In this document: piece by piece, positions 9,138-17,881 of the stretch
Layout: every line of letters begins with the position of its first letter
How positions within the stretch are numbered: position 1 is the first letter of the stretch
DNA from: Actimicrobium sp047621345
Lineage (GTDB): Bacteria; Pseudomonadota; Gammaproteobacteria; Burkholderiales; Burkholderiaceae_D
Assembly: GCA_047621345.1 (NCBI GenBank)
Contig: JBLHLW010000004.1
Location: 1 to 64,000, forward strand
DNA: 64,000 bases
Direction of reading: 5' to 3'
Notes under the pieces: generated by a model
Seen by the model: the letters and a program-made list of their open reading frames with translations, nothing else
Databases searched by the model: none
Told to the model about the DNA's origin: nothing
Position numbers and translations under genes: made by a program

Positions 9138-9780
9138 ACATCGCCAGAGCATTCAGCAGCTTCCCCCAGCCATCCACCATCACAAACAGCAACAGCTTCA
9201 GCGGCACCGTAATGGTCTGCGGACTGACTTGCTGCATTCCCAGCGCCATTAGCAAATTCGACACTAGCAAATCAATGACAACAAACGGGATGTAAATCAG
9301 AAAGGCGACTTCATAGCCCGTCTGAAGCTCCGAGACGATAAAGGCCGGTACCAACACCAGCACATCCGTCGATTTGGCTTCTGCGGCAAATTCTTTAGGC
9401 CAAAGTTTCTTTGCGCTGGCAAGAAAAATTTCCCGCTGTTCCGGCTTGCAGTGCTTCAACATGAACGTGCGCAAGGGTTCAAACGCAATCTGGGCATCCG
9501 CCAGGTTGTGCTTGGTATTGGTTTGTTCCGCTTCCATCTCCATCACGTGATTCCCGATTTCCTGCACGGTAGGGGACATGACAAACAACGTCAGCGATAA
9601 CGCGATGCCATAAATAGCCAGCGTCGGTGGCACCTGCTGTACGCCAAGCGCATTGCGCGTCACCAGCATCACCAGCGAGATTTTCAGGAACGATGTTGTG
9701 GTCACGATGATCAGCGGCACCAGTGCCAGCATCGCCAGCAGGATAGAAAATGAGACGACATCAAACTTGCCGGCACTCAC
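9127..9780 (-). CDS. hrcR: T3SS export-apparatus protein SctR (HrcR)
   Basis: 217 residues, FliP/YscR family: N-terminal helix pair, a periplasmic stretch and a conserved C-terminal pair of helices (…FVVIDLLVSNLLMALGMQQVSPQ…). The phrase ‘ATTSFLKI…LVTRNALGVQQVPP’ is typical of the family. It forms the pentameric core of the export gate. ATG at 9780 lies 2 nt past the hrcQ stop. Confidence 0.96.
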   Translation of the reverse strand: MSAGKFDVVSFSILLAMLALVPLIIVTTTSFLKISLVMLVTRNALGVQQVPPTLAIYGIALSLTLFVMSPTVQEIGNHVMEMEAEQTNTKHNLADAQIAFEPLRTFMLKHCKPEQREIFLASAKKLWPKEFAAEAKSTDVLVLVPAFIVSELQTGYEVAFLIYIPFVVIDLLVSNLLMALGMQQVSPQTITVPLKLLLFVMVDGWGKLLNALAMSYA

Positions 9781-9782
9781 GT

Positions 9783-11063
9783 TCAGCTCCAGTAAGTGAT
9801 GCGAACCGCCAACTTTCCATTCACTTCAACCAGCTCGCCCTGGCCCAACGTGCGACCGCCAGTAGAAATACCGATTGTTGCCGGTGAGCCACCTTCGATG
9901 GGCAGCACGCTGCCTGCCACCAGTGTGCGCAACCCGCCCAACGTGGTGTGACAGCACCCCATATCGAAGTGCACTTGCAGGGGCAAAGTATCAAGTCCGC
10001 CGGTCTCGTTTGTACCAGCAAGCGGGGGATGGATGAAGAGGGAGTCGGTATCAACGATCGTGCCAAGGGAATCCATGCGGGTCTCCAGACTGAGTAAGGT
10101 CATGCCCGCAGGTGCGGTATGCATGACGGACAATTGCCAACTACCAATACGAACCAGACCCAAGCCGCTGCAGTCGAACCAACAAGTTTCCGGTAGAACG
10201 ATATCGCCTGCCACCATGCCATCCAGCACAGATCGAGCGATGGGATGCGTGCCGATGCGCCAACGGATAGTCAATGGCAAATCCAACTGGTTTTCAACCA
10301 CCCGGCCGTTGTGCAGCCAGCTCGCGCGTGCCAGCAAGTCCAACCAGCAAACAACACTGGCCTTGGCTGTCATGGAAAAGGCGTGCTGACCGCTGTGCAG
10401 ACTCAGACACAAAGTGACATATTCCGAACCAGGCACAAGGCAACCGCGGCTCAGCGAAATGATGTCCTGCAATGGCGTGCCAGCGAGACGCCCCAAGGCT
10501 GACGCGCTAAGCCATTGTGATTCAGGTATCTCGACGGCACTTTCACCAAGGTCTATGCCGGTCAGTGCCATCAGCAGTCGCACCCCATCGCTCAATTCAA
10601 TATCACCGGCATAACCGTGTAGCACCAGCGCGCGATAAGGATCCGCATCGGTCAGCGGCAACTGGTTTAGTCGTAATCCGAGCAAGGCGTCGGGTCCGAA
10701 TTGTGGCAGCTTCGCATAGCGCCCTGCCCCCAGAACCTGACTCAAGACCGCCTGAGCAGAATTGATACTCTCAACCGCCGGATGGTCAATGGCGTGAATG
10801 ACTAACGGCAAATCACGCTCATTGGAAACTGATTCGGACTGTTCCGGACCATCGGCGTCTGAGGAGTGCGCTACCGGGACAGATGGTTTGCGCTTTGCAC
10901 GCTTGCGGGGCGCCGGATCGGTGACGAGCGCCTCTAAGTTGCCATCTTCCTCAATGAGGTCGGCAGTAATGGAACGCTGTTTGCGTTGGGACTTGGGTTT
11001 GGGTATTGATTGGTCTGGCACGGGATCGGCTACCAACGGCGCTGCGGATTCGCTTCGAGGCAT
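9783..11063 (-). CDS. hrcQ: T3SS cytoplasmic C-ring protein SctQ (HrcQ), unsplit
   Basis: 426 residues. The C-terminal ~75 residues form a SpoA/FliN-like domain (LPLQVHFDMG…TLGQGELVEVNGKLAVRIT), and a second SpoA-like segment is likely around residues 230-320. The first ~100 residues are a charged, low-complexity extension (KPKSQRKQR, PRKRAKRKPS). It forms the sorting platform that docks chaperone-effector complexes. In Pseudomonas syringae this protein is split into HrcQA and HrcQB; here one gene encodes both halves. Confidence 0.88.
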   Translation of the reverse strand: MPRSESAAPLVADPVPDQSIPKPKSQRKQRSITADLIEEDGNLEALVTDPAPRKRAKRKPSVPVAHSSDADGPEQSESVSNERDLPLVIHAIDHPAVESINSAQAVLSQVLGAGRYAKLPQFGPDALLGLRLNQLPLTDADPYRALVLHGYAGDIELSDGVRLLMALTGIDLGESAVEIPESQWLSASALGRLAGTPLQDIISLSRGCLVPGSEYVTLCLSLHSGQHAFSMTAKASVVCWLDLLARASWLHNGRVVENQLDLPLTIRWRIGTHPIARSVLDGMVAGDIVLPETCWFDCSGLGLVRIGSWQLSVMHTAPAGMTLLSLETRMDSLGTIVDTDSLFIHPPLAGTNETGGLDTLPLQVHFDMGCCHTTLGGLRTLVAGSVLPIEGGSPATIGISTGGRTLGQGELVEVNGKLAVRITYWS

Positions 11064-11087
11064 AGAAATGTCTTTCAGGCAGCGCGG

Positions 11088-11648
11088 TTACAGGACTGAC
11101 AAAATGACGTCCTTTCCTGTACGTCGCCCAATACGTTGCTCCAGTTCCTTTTTTTTTCGTTTTATTTGCGCGCACAGGTCGTCCGAATCACTGCTAAGCA
11201 AAAAACGTAAACGATTGGCCGTCGATGTCACCGCAACAGACAGTCTTTTTCCATTCGGCAGCAAGACCTCAAACAGTCCGTCGTTCGCCGAAAGCGGTGC
11301 CAACTTCTCAGCTAACGGTTCGGTATCGAACCCGTCGACCTCATCGGAAAAGCCCACTGACGTCCAGGAATTATTCTCTCCATCTTCGCCATCGTTCTCT
11401 CGCCTTGCTGCTGCCGTCACAACACTCATGGTTTGCAATGCGTTGATCTGATCCTCGTCACAGCGCATCGCGTGGGAGGGTAATTTTTCCTCATCGCGTC
11501 GACCGGACCGTGTGCTCTTGCCCTGCTCTACGTTGTTTTTTTTCATCCTTGCAGCGAAGGCAGAATTGTCCTGCGTCGATACTGGAGCTGCCACAGGCTT
11601 TGGCGCAGGAGGTGACACAGGCTTTTTTTGGATACTTTCCGTGCTCAT
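11088..11648 (-). CDS. hrpP: T3SS needle-length/substrate-switch protein SctP (HrpP)
   Basis: 186 residues, hydrophilic and rich in Pro/Ala/Lys at the N-terminus. The C-terminal ~70 residues (LLPNGKRLSVAVTSTANRLRF…) resemble the compact T3S4 domain of YscP/HrpP/FliK that contacts SctU at the switch. Position between SctO and SctQ agrees with Hrp operons. Assigned by position, composition and the weakly conserved C-terminus. Confidence 0.75.
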   Translation of the reverse strand: MSTESIQKKPVSPPAPKPVAAPVSTQDNSAFAARMKKNNVEQGKSTRSGRRDEEKLPSHAMRCDEDQINALQTMSVVTAAARRENDGEDGENNSWTSVGFSDEVDGFDTEPLAEKLAPLSANDGLFEVLLPNGKRLSVAVTSTANRLRFLLSSDSDDLCAQIKRKKKELEQRIGRRTGKDVILSVL

Positions 11649-11651
11649 TGT

Positions 11652-12152
11652 TTACTCCCTAGGATTATTTTTCTCGTGGACTGTTTTTTGCAAGATATCC
11701 AGCTTCTCGCTTCGCACATGACCATCTCGCACCATCTGTTTGAGTACAAAGTAGCCTTGCCCAGATTTCCTCGCGCACTGTGCCGCTTCACGTGCCTGTA
11801 TATGAATTTGCTCGGCCTCGAGTTTCTTGCGTTCATAAGCGCCCTTGGCAGTGCGAAACTTTCCGCTAGAAATTTCCATTCGGAAAAACTCAGCCCGTGC
11901 CTCAGCCCAGAAATCCTGCGCATGCTGTTGCGCATCGCGCCAATCCTGTTTGACCTTTGTGACCGTCACGCGTAATTCGCGCCAATTGTCACGTGCCTGC
12001 AAGCATTCCCACTCCATGCGTTCTAGCCGGCGCTTATGAACGCCAATCAACTTAAGCAGGCTTTTGTCCTGACGCTTTGGCTCCGACAGGTCTACCGGTT
12101 CGCGCCGCAACCCGGTCAACGGAAACAAACCAGAGGCATCCTCCATACTCAC
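11652..12152 (-). CDS. hrpO: T3SS ATPase stalk protein SctO (HrpO)
   Basis: 166 residues, mostly charged heptad-like helix (about residues 35-160), as expected for the coiled-coil central stalk (YscO/FliJ) that couples the ATPase to the SctV ring. It directly follows sctN with a 4-bp overlap, the standard position. Sequence conservation in this family is low, so the call rests mainly on size, coiled-coil character and order. Confidence 0.82.
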   Translation of the reverse strand: MSMEDASGLFPLTGLRREPVDLSEPKRQDKSLLKLIGVHKRRLERMEWECLQARDNWRELRVTVTKVKQDWRDAQQHAQDFWAEARAEFFRMEISSGKFRTAKGAYERKKLEAEQIHIQAREAAQCARKSGQGYFVLKQMVRDGHVRSEKLDILQKTVHEKNNPRE

Positions 12153-13531
12153 TCTGCCAGTACATCAAGTTGTTTCAACATCTGATCAAACGGCGTCAGA
12201 TGGCGCGTATCTTGTCGCAGAAATTTGAGTTGCTCCGGTCGCAGTCGCACCGCCACATCGGCCACAGGGTCGCCACCGGGCTTGTACTCCCCTAGTCGGA
12301 TAAGCAACTCCATTTCATCGTACCGTGCCATCAGTTCACGAAACCGGGAGGCTGATTTGCGTTGCTGGCTGGTCGCGACGTTACTCATCACGCGACTAAT
12401 ACTGGCTAGTACATCGATGGCAGGATAGTGCCCCTGCTCGGCCAGTTTTTTGGTCAGGACGATATGCCCATCGAGCAGAGAGCGTGCCTCATCGCCGATC
12501 GGGTCCGAGGTAGTCTCGCCATCAACCAGGACGGTGTACATCGCCGTGATGGATCCCTCCATCGTGCTACCTGCGCGCTCAATCAAGCGTGGAAGCATGG
12601 TGTAGACCGACGGCGTAAATCCACCCCGCGCTGGTGGCTCCCCGGCAGCCAATCCAATCTCGCGTTGAGCACGCGCAAAGCGGGTCAGTGAATCAATCAA
12701 CAACAGGACATTCTTGCCGCGCGAGCGAAATGCTTCAGCAATCGCTGTCGCACTGAACGCCGCGCGCGAACGCTCCATCGATGTCCTGTCAGAAGTCGCG
12801 CACACGATGATGGTCTTGCGTACCAGTTCGTCATCGAGTTCATGCTGCAAAAATTCATTGAGTTCGCGACCGCGTTCGCCAATCAGGCCAAAAATGATCA
12901 CATCGGCCGCGCACCCGCGCGCAATCGACGCCATCAAAGTCGTCTTGCCGCAACCTGGACCGGCGAACACCCCGATGCGCTGACCTCGTCCCATCGTCAG
13001 CATGCCGTCAATGGCACGCACACCGGTTGGCAGCACCGTCGTAATACGCGGTCGGTCGGTCGCTTTCGGGGCATCGCGGATCACTGGCACTGTCATGCGC
13101 CATCCAGGCTGCTCCGGCGGCATGATCGCAGTACGGAACTGCATACGACCGAAGCCATCAAGCACACAGCCCAGCATATGCTCTCCAACTTCAATTGAAT
13201 GACTGCATCGCAATGGCGTGATGCGGGTGCGGTTCGACACCCCTTCCAGCGGGCTCAACGCTGACAGCAACGCCGCATGGTGGTTGAATCCGACCACCTC
13301 CGCTAACAACTCGACGCTCGACCCCGGGTTAGACAGGGTGCACAATTCACCTATTTGAACCGGTGGCATGTGTGCCTCGATGACAGTGCCCAGCACGCGA
13401 GCTACTTTTCCACAACTGGTAAATCCCGGCTTCTCGGGCAACTCCTCCAGCCACGCCAATCTATCGGCCTCAAGACAGGCGATGGTGCGATCCATCTCTG
13501 CCAATTCAGCCCCATCGAGGCGCCCGCTCAC
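12149..13531 (-). CDS. hrcN: T3SS ATPase SctN (HrcN)
   Basis: 460 residues, homologous to F1-ATPase beta. Walker A is GPGCGKTT at residues 191-198; Walker B region is NVLLLIDSLTRFARAQREIG; the family signature ‘PSVYTMLPRLIERAG’ is intact. It forms a hexamer at the base of the export gate, strips chaperones and unfolds substrates. Overlaps sctD upstream and sctO downstream by 4 bp each, so translation is probably coupled. Confidence 0.97.
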   Translation of the reverse strand: MSGRLDGAELAEMDRTIACLEADRLAWLEELPEKPGFTSCGKVARVLGTVIEAHMPPVQIGELCTLSNPGSSVELLAEVVGFNHHAALLSALSPLEGVSNRTRITPLRCSHSIEVGEHMLGCVLDGFGRMQFRTAIMPPEQPGWRMTVPVIRDAPKATDRPRITTVLPTGVRAIDGMLTMGRGQRIGVFAGPGCGKTTLMASIARGCAADVIIFGLIGERGRELNEFLQHELDDELVRKTIIVCATSDRTSMERSRAAFSATAIAEAFRSRGKNVLLLIDSLTRFARAQREIGLAAGEPPARGGFTPSVYTMLPRLIERAGSTMEGSITAMYTVLVDGETTSDPIGDEARSLLDGHIVLTKKLAEQGHYPAIDVLASISRVMSNVATSQQRKSASRFRELMARYDEMELLIRLGEYKPGGDPVADVAVRLRPEQLKFLRQDTRHLTPFDQMLKQLDVLAE

Positions 13532-14610
13532 CAGATCACCTCGATCTTGCGCTTACCCATGAAGGTCAGCCGATTGTCTGTCACAGCCACCAACCGGACA
13601 CCTAAGAACTCATCACCGACGTAAAAACGGTGCCCATCATCCGTGACGATACCGGCATTCGTGCCGCTGACAATCTGGCGGATCGTGAAAGGCAGCATCG
13701 ATTCGGCGCTGCCCACCTTGGCATTGATCGGAAAAGTGATTTTGTGCTCAAGAACAAAGGCTTTCAGGATACGTTCGAACCGCGCGCTTTCCGCATCATC
13801 CAGATGCGCCCGCATTGACCAGCCCAATTCATTGAGATCCATATCGAATTGCGCAAACAGGTCGGCATCTTTCATCCGTTTTCGAAAAGCGCTAGCAAGA
13901 CCTTCTGGGGTTAATTTGGCAGGATCAGACATTACTGGTATCTTTTTTTCAGTCGATACCACCTTCTTGGGAAGGTCAGGAGTATCGGCAATCCGTGTGC
14001 TAATCTGCAGTGAATGCAGCACTGGCAAGGACGGTTTGCTTGAATACGAATACGTTGCAGCGACCACCAGCAAAGCCAGCAAACCAGCAGGAGCCACCAT
14101 CCACTTGCGCGAGCGCTTCGCGCCAATCTTTCCGGCTGGCGTGAGCGTCTCGGCTGGGACGAACGCCGGTACTGCCTCAGGATCATCGTCATCGAAAGCG
14201 GCACCATCTTCCGCGTTGATATCAATAAGATCCTCTGATGCCGGGTCAAAGTCCGTTTCGCGATCGAATTCAGATTCCAACTCCGGTTGCGGCATCGGTG
14301 GTAAAGGCTGCCATGCCGCATCACAAGGAGAAATTACCAGCCAGGTTTCTCCTAGCCTAAAAAAAACACCACTCCAAAGATCGAGCAACTCTTGCGGCAC
14401 CAAGCTATCTGCACTAAAAATTTGCCCGGCATCGGCTGTTAGTAGCCATCCACTCTCACGCGGCTGCAGGCTGGCGTGATGCGCAACGATACCTGGATCG
14501 ACAATCACCACATCGGCATCATCATGCGCACCGAGCAACAACGTTGTGCCATCCAGAGGCAGTGTGGCTCCACGGTGCAAACCATTCAGGATGCGAAGTT
14601 CATTGTCCAT
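13528..14610 (-). CDS. hrpQ: T3SS inner-membrane ring protein SctD (HrpQ)
   Basis: 360 residues in the YscD/PrgH layout: an N-terminal FHA-like cytoplasmic domain (about 1-100), an acidic linker (about 112-146), one membrane helix (about 170-190, WMVAPAGLLALLVVAATY), then periplasmic ring-building domains to the C-terminus. It has its own hrp box at 14645-14672 and a hairpin in the presumed leader. A GGAG ribosome-binding site precedes ATG 14610. Confidence 0.88.
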   Translation of the reverse strand: MDNELRILNGLHRGATLPLDGTTLLLGAHDDADVVIVDPGIVAHHASLQPRESGWLLTADAGQIFSADSLVPQELLDLWSGVFFRLGETWLVISPCDAAWQPLPPMPQPELESEFDRETDFDPASEDLIDINAEDGAAFDDDDPEAVPAFVPAETLTPAGKIGAKRSRKWMVAPAGLLALLVVAATYSYSSKPSLPVLHSLQISTRIADTPDLPKKVVSTEKKIPVMSDPAKLTPEGLASAFRKRMKDADLFAQFDMDLNELGWSMRAHLDDAESARFERILKAFVLEHKITFPINAKVGSAESMLPFTIRQIVSGTNAGIVTDDGHRFYVGDEFLGVRLVAVTDNRLTFMGKRKIEVIW

Positions 14611-14623
14611 GATCTTGCTCTCC

Positions 14624-14644
14624 TCAATAACGTTTGGTTATTGA
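14624..14644 (-). other. Perfect 8-bp stem-loop in the hrpQ leader
   Basis: TCAATAAC, loop GTTTG, GTTATTGA. It lies between the hrp box and the hrpQ ribosome-binding site, so it would sit near the 5' end of a transcript from that promoter. No T-run follows, so it is not a typical terminator. It may protect the 5' end or act on translation; function is inferred. Confidence 0.5.
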
Positions 14645-14672
14645 TAAGTGCCAAAACGACATGGTTGGTTCC
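14645..14672 (-). promoter_or_regulatory. hrp box in front of hrpQ (sctD)
   Basis: On the minus strand: GGAACC, 15-nt spacer, GCACTTA. The -35-like half is perfect; the second half has one mismatch from CCACNNA. It lies in the hrcV-hrpQ gap, just past the hrcV stop and 35 nt before the hrpQ ATG. It would give hrpQ-hrcU a second HrpL-dependent promoter. Confidence 0.6.
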
Positions 14673-14674
14673 AC

Positions 14675-16771
14675 TCACAATTCGATCATGCCCAACGGTT
14701 GGACACGTGCATGCTGCGTCAACTCCGAAAATGAAAATACCGGTACCGAAAAAAATTCTTCTTCGATCAACTTGCGTACTGATCGCCGGATATCGGCAGC
14801 AGTTACCAGGACGGGTGGCATGGATGCCGAACCGCCAGTACCGATCAACTCGCCCAACCGGTCGAGAATAGCCTGCTCAGTCTCGACTTCGAGCTCGAGA
14901 TAGCTGCCCTGACTGGTTTGCCGGATCGCACCGCGCAACAGGTCCTCCATTTCGGGCGACATCAGGATGACTTCGATCAGCCCATTCTGAGCAACTTCGA
15001 AGCAAAGTTGTCGCTTCAGCGCGAGCCGCACATAATCGGCAAGAATGTCAGGATCGCGTTCTTTGGTCGACCAATCGAGAACGGTTTCAAGTATCAGTCG
15101 TGCATTACGCAGCGAGACACCTTCGCGGGCAAGTCGCTGCATAACTTCTGTCAGCCGCGGCAACGTGACGGAACGTGCCAGCTCTTTGCCCAATTCAGGA
15201 AAGCGACGATCAGCGAACCGCATGAACCGTTGGACTTCGTGCACCCCCATGAACATCTGACAGTTACGCATCATTTCGACTTCGATATCCGAGGCAAGAA
15301 CTGTTTCCCAACTTTGATAGACCACGCCGGCCTCTTCCAAGGAATTGTCGTCGGGAACCTTCACCCAAGTACGGTGCCGGCGGGTGCCCGCGACACCATC
15401 ATCGCGCGCCTCAAATCCAAGTTCGGTTAAACGATCGGTCGTTTCGATCGTTGCACCCCACCCCAGCCGGATTTCGACATCCACTAGCGGTACTTCCGCC
15501 ATCAAAAAATGAATCCGGTCGGCAGGCATGCTGTCGCGGTATTCAAAATCGATCGTATGCATATCGGGAATGCCGCGCGAGCCCATGACGGTGTTGCGCA
15601 TGATTCGGATGGCATCAGTGATCGTTTCCGCATCAGGCGTACCTTCCATGTGCTTGGGCATGCGTACGATAAATGGCTTGGTTGATTCAAAGGTAGTCAA
15701 GTCGACCACCTTCGGTTTTCCCACGACGCGATTCATTTCAGCCGACCGCTTTTTGGCCGCTTCGGCACGCGGTTTAAGTAACGCAAATACCCCGCTGCCG
15801 CAGAGCAAGGCAGCCAAAGTGAGAAAAATCATCGTCGGCATTCCAGGAATCATGCCGAACAACACCATGATGACACTCGCCGTGACCATGGCCTTGGGTT
15901 CGGCGAACATTTCCGACACAATGTCTTGTCCAATATTGCTCTTGCCACCACCGTCATGTTCACGGTTATCGTCGGACACGCGTGTGGTGATCATCCCCGC
16001 GGTCAGCGAAATCAGCAATGCAGGGATCTGTGCAATCAAGGCGTCGCCAATACTGAGGATCGAATACAGCTTGGCGGCATCGCCAACGGTCATGCCTCGC
16101 TGAAATATTCCGATCGAAATTCCGCCAATCAAGTTAACCATCACAATAAAAATACCGGCAATGGCGTCTCCCTTGACGAATTTCATTGCACCATCCATCG
16201 CACCATGCAACTGGCTTTCTTTGGCCAGTTCGGCACGTTTACGTCGTGCATCGTCGGCAGTCAGGAAGCCTGCCCGTAAATCGCTATCGATCGACATTTG
16301 TTTACCTGGCATGGCGTCCAGAGTGAAACGCGCCGCGACTTCGGAAACCCGCTCAGATCCTTTGGTGATGACAATTAACTGCACCACGGTCAAGATCAGG
16401 AATACCACCAAGCCCACGACAAGATTGCCACCAACAACAAAATTGCCAAACGTTTCGACAATATGACCCGCATTGCCCTCCAGCAAAATCTGGCGTGTCG
16501 TCGCCACTTCCAGCGCAAGCCGGAATAAAGTCGTGAGCAACAGGACCGCAGGAAATGTCGAAAATGATGTCGGTCCCACCATGTACATAGACACCACAAC
16601 CATCAAGCCTGCCACACACAAATTGACTGCGATCAAAATATCGAGCAACCAGATCGGCATCGGCAATACCAGCATGAATACGATGGCGATGATGAGTGCC
16701 GCAGCAAACAACTCTGCACGTTTCGCCGCCTTTGCCGCAAAATCATTGAGCGCAAGTACTAAGTTATTCAT
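14675..16771 (-). CDS. hrcV: T3SS major export-gate protein SctV (HrcV)
   Basis: 698 residues with the FHIPEP/FlhA family architecture: about eight N-terminal membrane helices (to about residue 330), a linker, and a large cytoplasmic domain forming the nonameric export ring. The conserved segment ‘FTLDAMPGKQMSIDSDLRAG’ is intact. I choose ATG 16771 (MNNLVLALN…), which overlaps the stop of the upstream gene and matches HrcV N-termini; an in-frame start at 16810 is less likely. Confidence 0.96.
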   Translation of the reverse strand: MNNLVLALNDFAAKAAKRAELFAAALIIAIVFMLVLPMPIWLLDILIAVNLCVAGLMVVVSMYMVGPTSFSTFPAVLLLTTLFRLALEVATTRQILLEGNAGHIVETFGNFVVGGNLVVGLVVFLILTVVQLIVITKGSERVSEVAARFTLDAMPGKQMSIDSDLRAGFLTADDARRKRAELAKESQLHGAMDGAMKFVKGDAIAGIFIVMVNLIGGISIGIFQRGMTVGDAAKLYSILSIGDALIAQIPALLISLTAGMITTRVSDDNREHDGGGKSNIGQDIVSEMFAEPKAMVTASVIMVLFGMIPGMPTMIFLTLAALLCGSGVFALLKPRAEAAKKRSAEMNRVVGKPKVVDLTTFESTKPFIVRMPKHMEGTPDAETITDAIRIMRNTVMGSRGIPDMHTIDFEYRDSMPADRIHFLMAEVPLVDVEIRLGWGATIETTDRLTELGFEARDDGVAGTRRHRTWVKVPDDNSLEEAGVVYQSWETVLASDIEVEMMRNCQMFMGVHEVQRFMRFADRRFPELGKELARSVTLPRLTEVMQRLAREGVSLRNARLILETVLDWSTKERDPDILADYVRLALKRQLCFEVAQNGLIEVILMSPEMEDLLRGAIRQTSQGSYLELEVETEQAILDRLGELIGTGGSASMPPVLVTAADIRRSVRKLIEEEFFSVPVFSFSELTQHARVQPLGMIEL

Positions 16772-17072
16772 GGTCGTAACCCACGTCAGGATTACCAGGA
16801 GAAAAAGCACGGCGCCAAATCAACTTTGTCCAAGGCGCCGTGTCGGTACTTTTTAACGCCTGAACCATGAAATCTTCCAATGGTGCCGCCAGCTCAACAG
16901 CAGCGTAGGACGCCATCAATGCAAACCGTTGATCATCGGGCCATAGCGCGGCACAGCCGCATGCCAGTTGGTAGGCCTCCTCTAACTGACGAGCATTCAG
17001 GTGCCCCCAGACCAATCCGATTGCCAGCGAAATTTCTGGTGCGGGAGTCATTCGCTGTTTCCGAACCATCAT
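16764..17072 (-). CDS. Small TPR-like T3SS protein, in the position of SctY
   Basis: 102 residues, helical, with a TPR-like pair (LNARQLEEAYQLACGCAALWPDDQRFALMASYAAVEL). In Yersinia and Pseudomonas aeruginosa the order yopN-tyeA-sycN-yscX-yscY-yscV (popN…pcr4-pcrD) places a TPR-like SctY of similar size directly before SctV; this gene has the same place, size and fold type. SctY is the chaperone of SctX. Overlaps both neighbours (ATGA upstream, 8 bp downstream). Homology itself is not proven here. Confidence 0.5.
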   Translation of the reverse strand: MMVRKQRMTPAPEISLAIGLVWGHLNARQLEEAYQLACGCAALWPDDQRFALMASYAAVELAAPLEDFMVQALKSTDTAPWTKLIWRRAFSPGNPDVGYDHE

Positions 17073-17500
17073 GATTTTGGTCCCCCTTGATCGCTTGTCT
17101 GTTGCAATTCAGACATATGTAGTTGATGCAACCTCAGACGCCACTGTATGTTTTTTTCAACCACTGAAATTGCGGCCAGCGCTCTTTGACGGTCCTCTCC
17201 TTCGCAAGTCATGCCGAATTCGAGAAACTTCTTTTGAAGGGCTCGCATTTTTGGAACTGGATCACCGCTCCAGGCAACGCTACCAGCAGTTAACGACAGC
17301 CCCAAAAAAGATGTCAATGTATCAATACTGCGACCAACATTACGACCCACCAGATTGATCGACGCATCACGTTCGTATTCTTTCAGCTGAGACGACGATA
17401 GATTTGGTGGGGAATGGACCGGACTCGATGTATAAATTTCTCCACCGTCCAAGACAATTGGGGAGATGTTGGTAGAGGCTCCACTCCGAGAGACGCTCAT
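17069..17500 (-). CDS. Small T3SS protein, in the position of SctX
   Basis: 143 residues: a Ser/Thr-rich N-terminus suited to early export and a helical C-terminal half (about 85-130, MRALQKKFLEFG…AAISVVEKNIQWRL). By order it corresponds to YscX/Pcr3 (122 aa), an early secreted protein that binds SctY and SctV. It overlaps the preceding gene by ATGA. Called from synteny and general character; similarity to YscX by eye is only marginal. Confidence 0.42.
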   Translation of the reverse strand: MSVSRSGASTNISPIVLDGGEIYTSSPVHSPPNLSSSQLKEYERDASINLVGRNVGRSIDTLTSFLGLSLTAGSVAWSGDPVPKMRALQKKFLEFGMTCEGEDRQRALAAISVVEKNIQWRLRLHQLHMSELQQTSDQGGPKS

Positions 17501-17862
17501 GGCGATAACAGCGCCACTGCATTGTCAAGTGCCGCCTCAGGCGGCGAGGGAGTAACGTCCGGCACGTCATGTCCGATGCGCAGTAAGACAAAAAAACTCC
17601 CATCTGCAAACTGCGCAGGCAACCATTGCGCAAACCGAGCAGGTGCTTGGTGCCGTCGTTTAAGAACAGTATTAATGAATCCGGGACGCAGTTGGTCACG
17701 CTGGTAGCCAATACCAACAATCACAAAATCCGTCTCCGGGTAAGCAAACATGGACAGGCCGTTATCCAGACCGAGCCGAGCAACAACCCTAGAGTTGAGC
17801 GCGGTCGAAACAAGGGAAAATGCGATCTTTTCAAGTTCAGCGGGCGACACAGACAAGGTCAT
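17497..17862 (-). CDS. Putative T3SS class I-type chaperone, in the position of SycN
   Basis: 121 residues, the size and mixed alpha/beta pattern of CesT/SycN-like chaperones, ending in an acidic-to-hydrophobic helix (EAALDNAVALLS). SycN (123 aa) chaperones the gatekeeper YopN and lies just after it in the Ysc operon; this gene lies just after the gatekeeper gene here. ATG 17862 is chosen because AGGAGG lies 5 nt upstream. An alternative is SsaM-like protein, also next to the gatekeeper in SPI-2. Confidence 0.45.
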   Translation of the reverse strand: MTLSVSPAELEKIAFSLVSTALNSRVVARLGLDNGLSMFAYPETDFVIVGIGYQRDQLRPGFINTVLKRRHQAPARFAQWLPAQFADGSFFVLLRIGHDVPDVTPSPPEAALDNAVALLSP

Positions 17863-17881
17863 CACTTCCTCCTGAAGGCTT

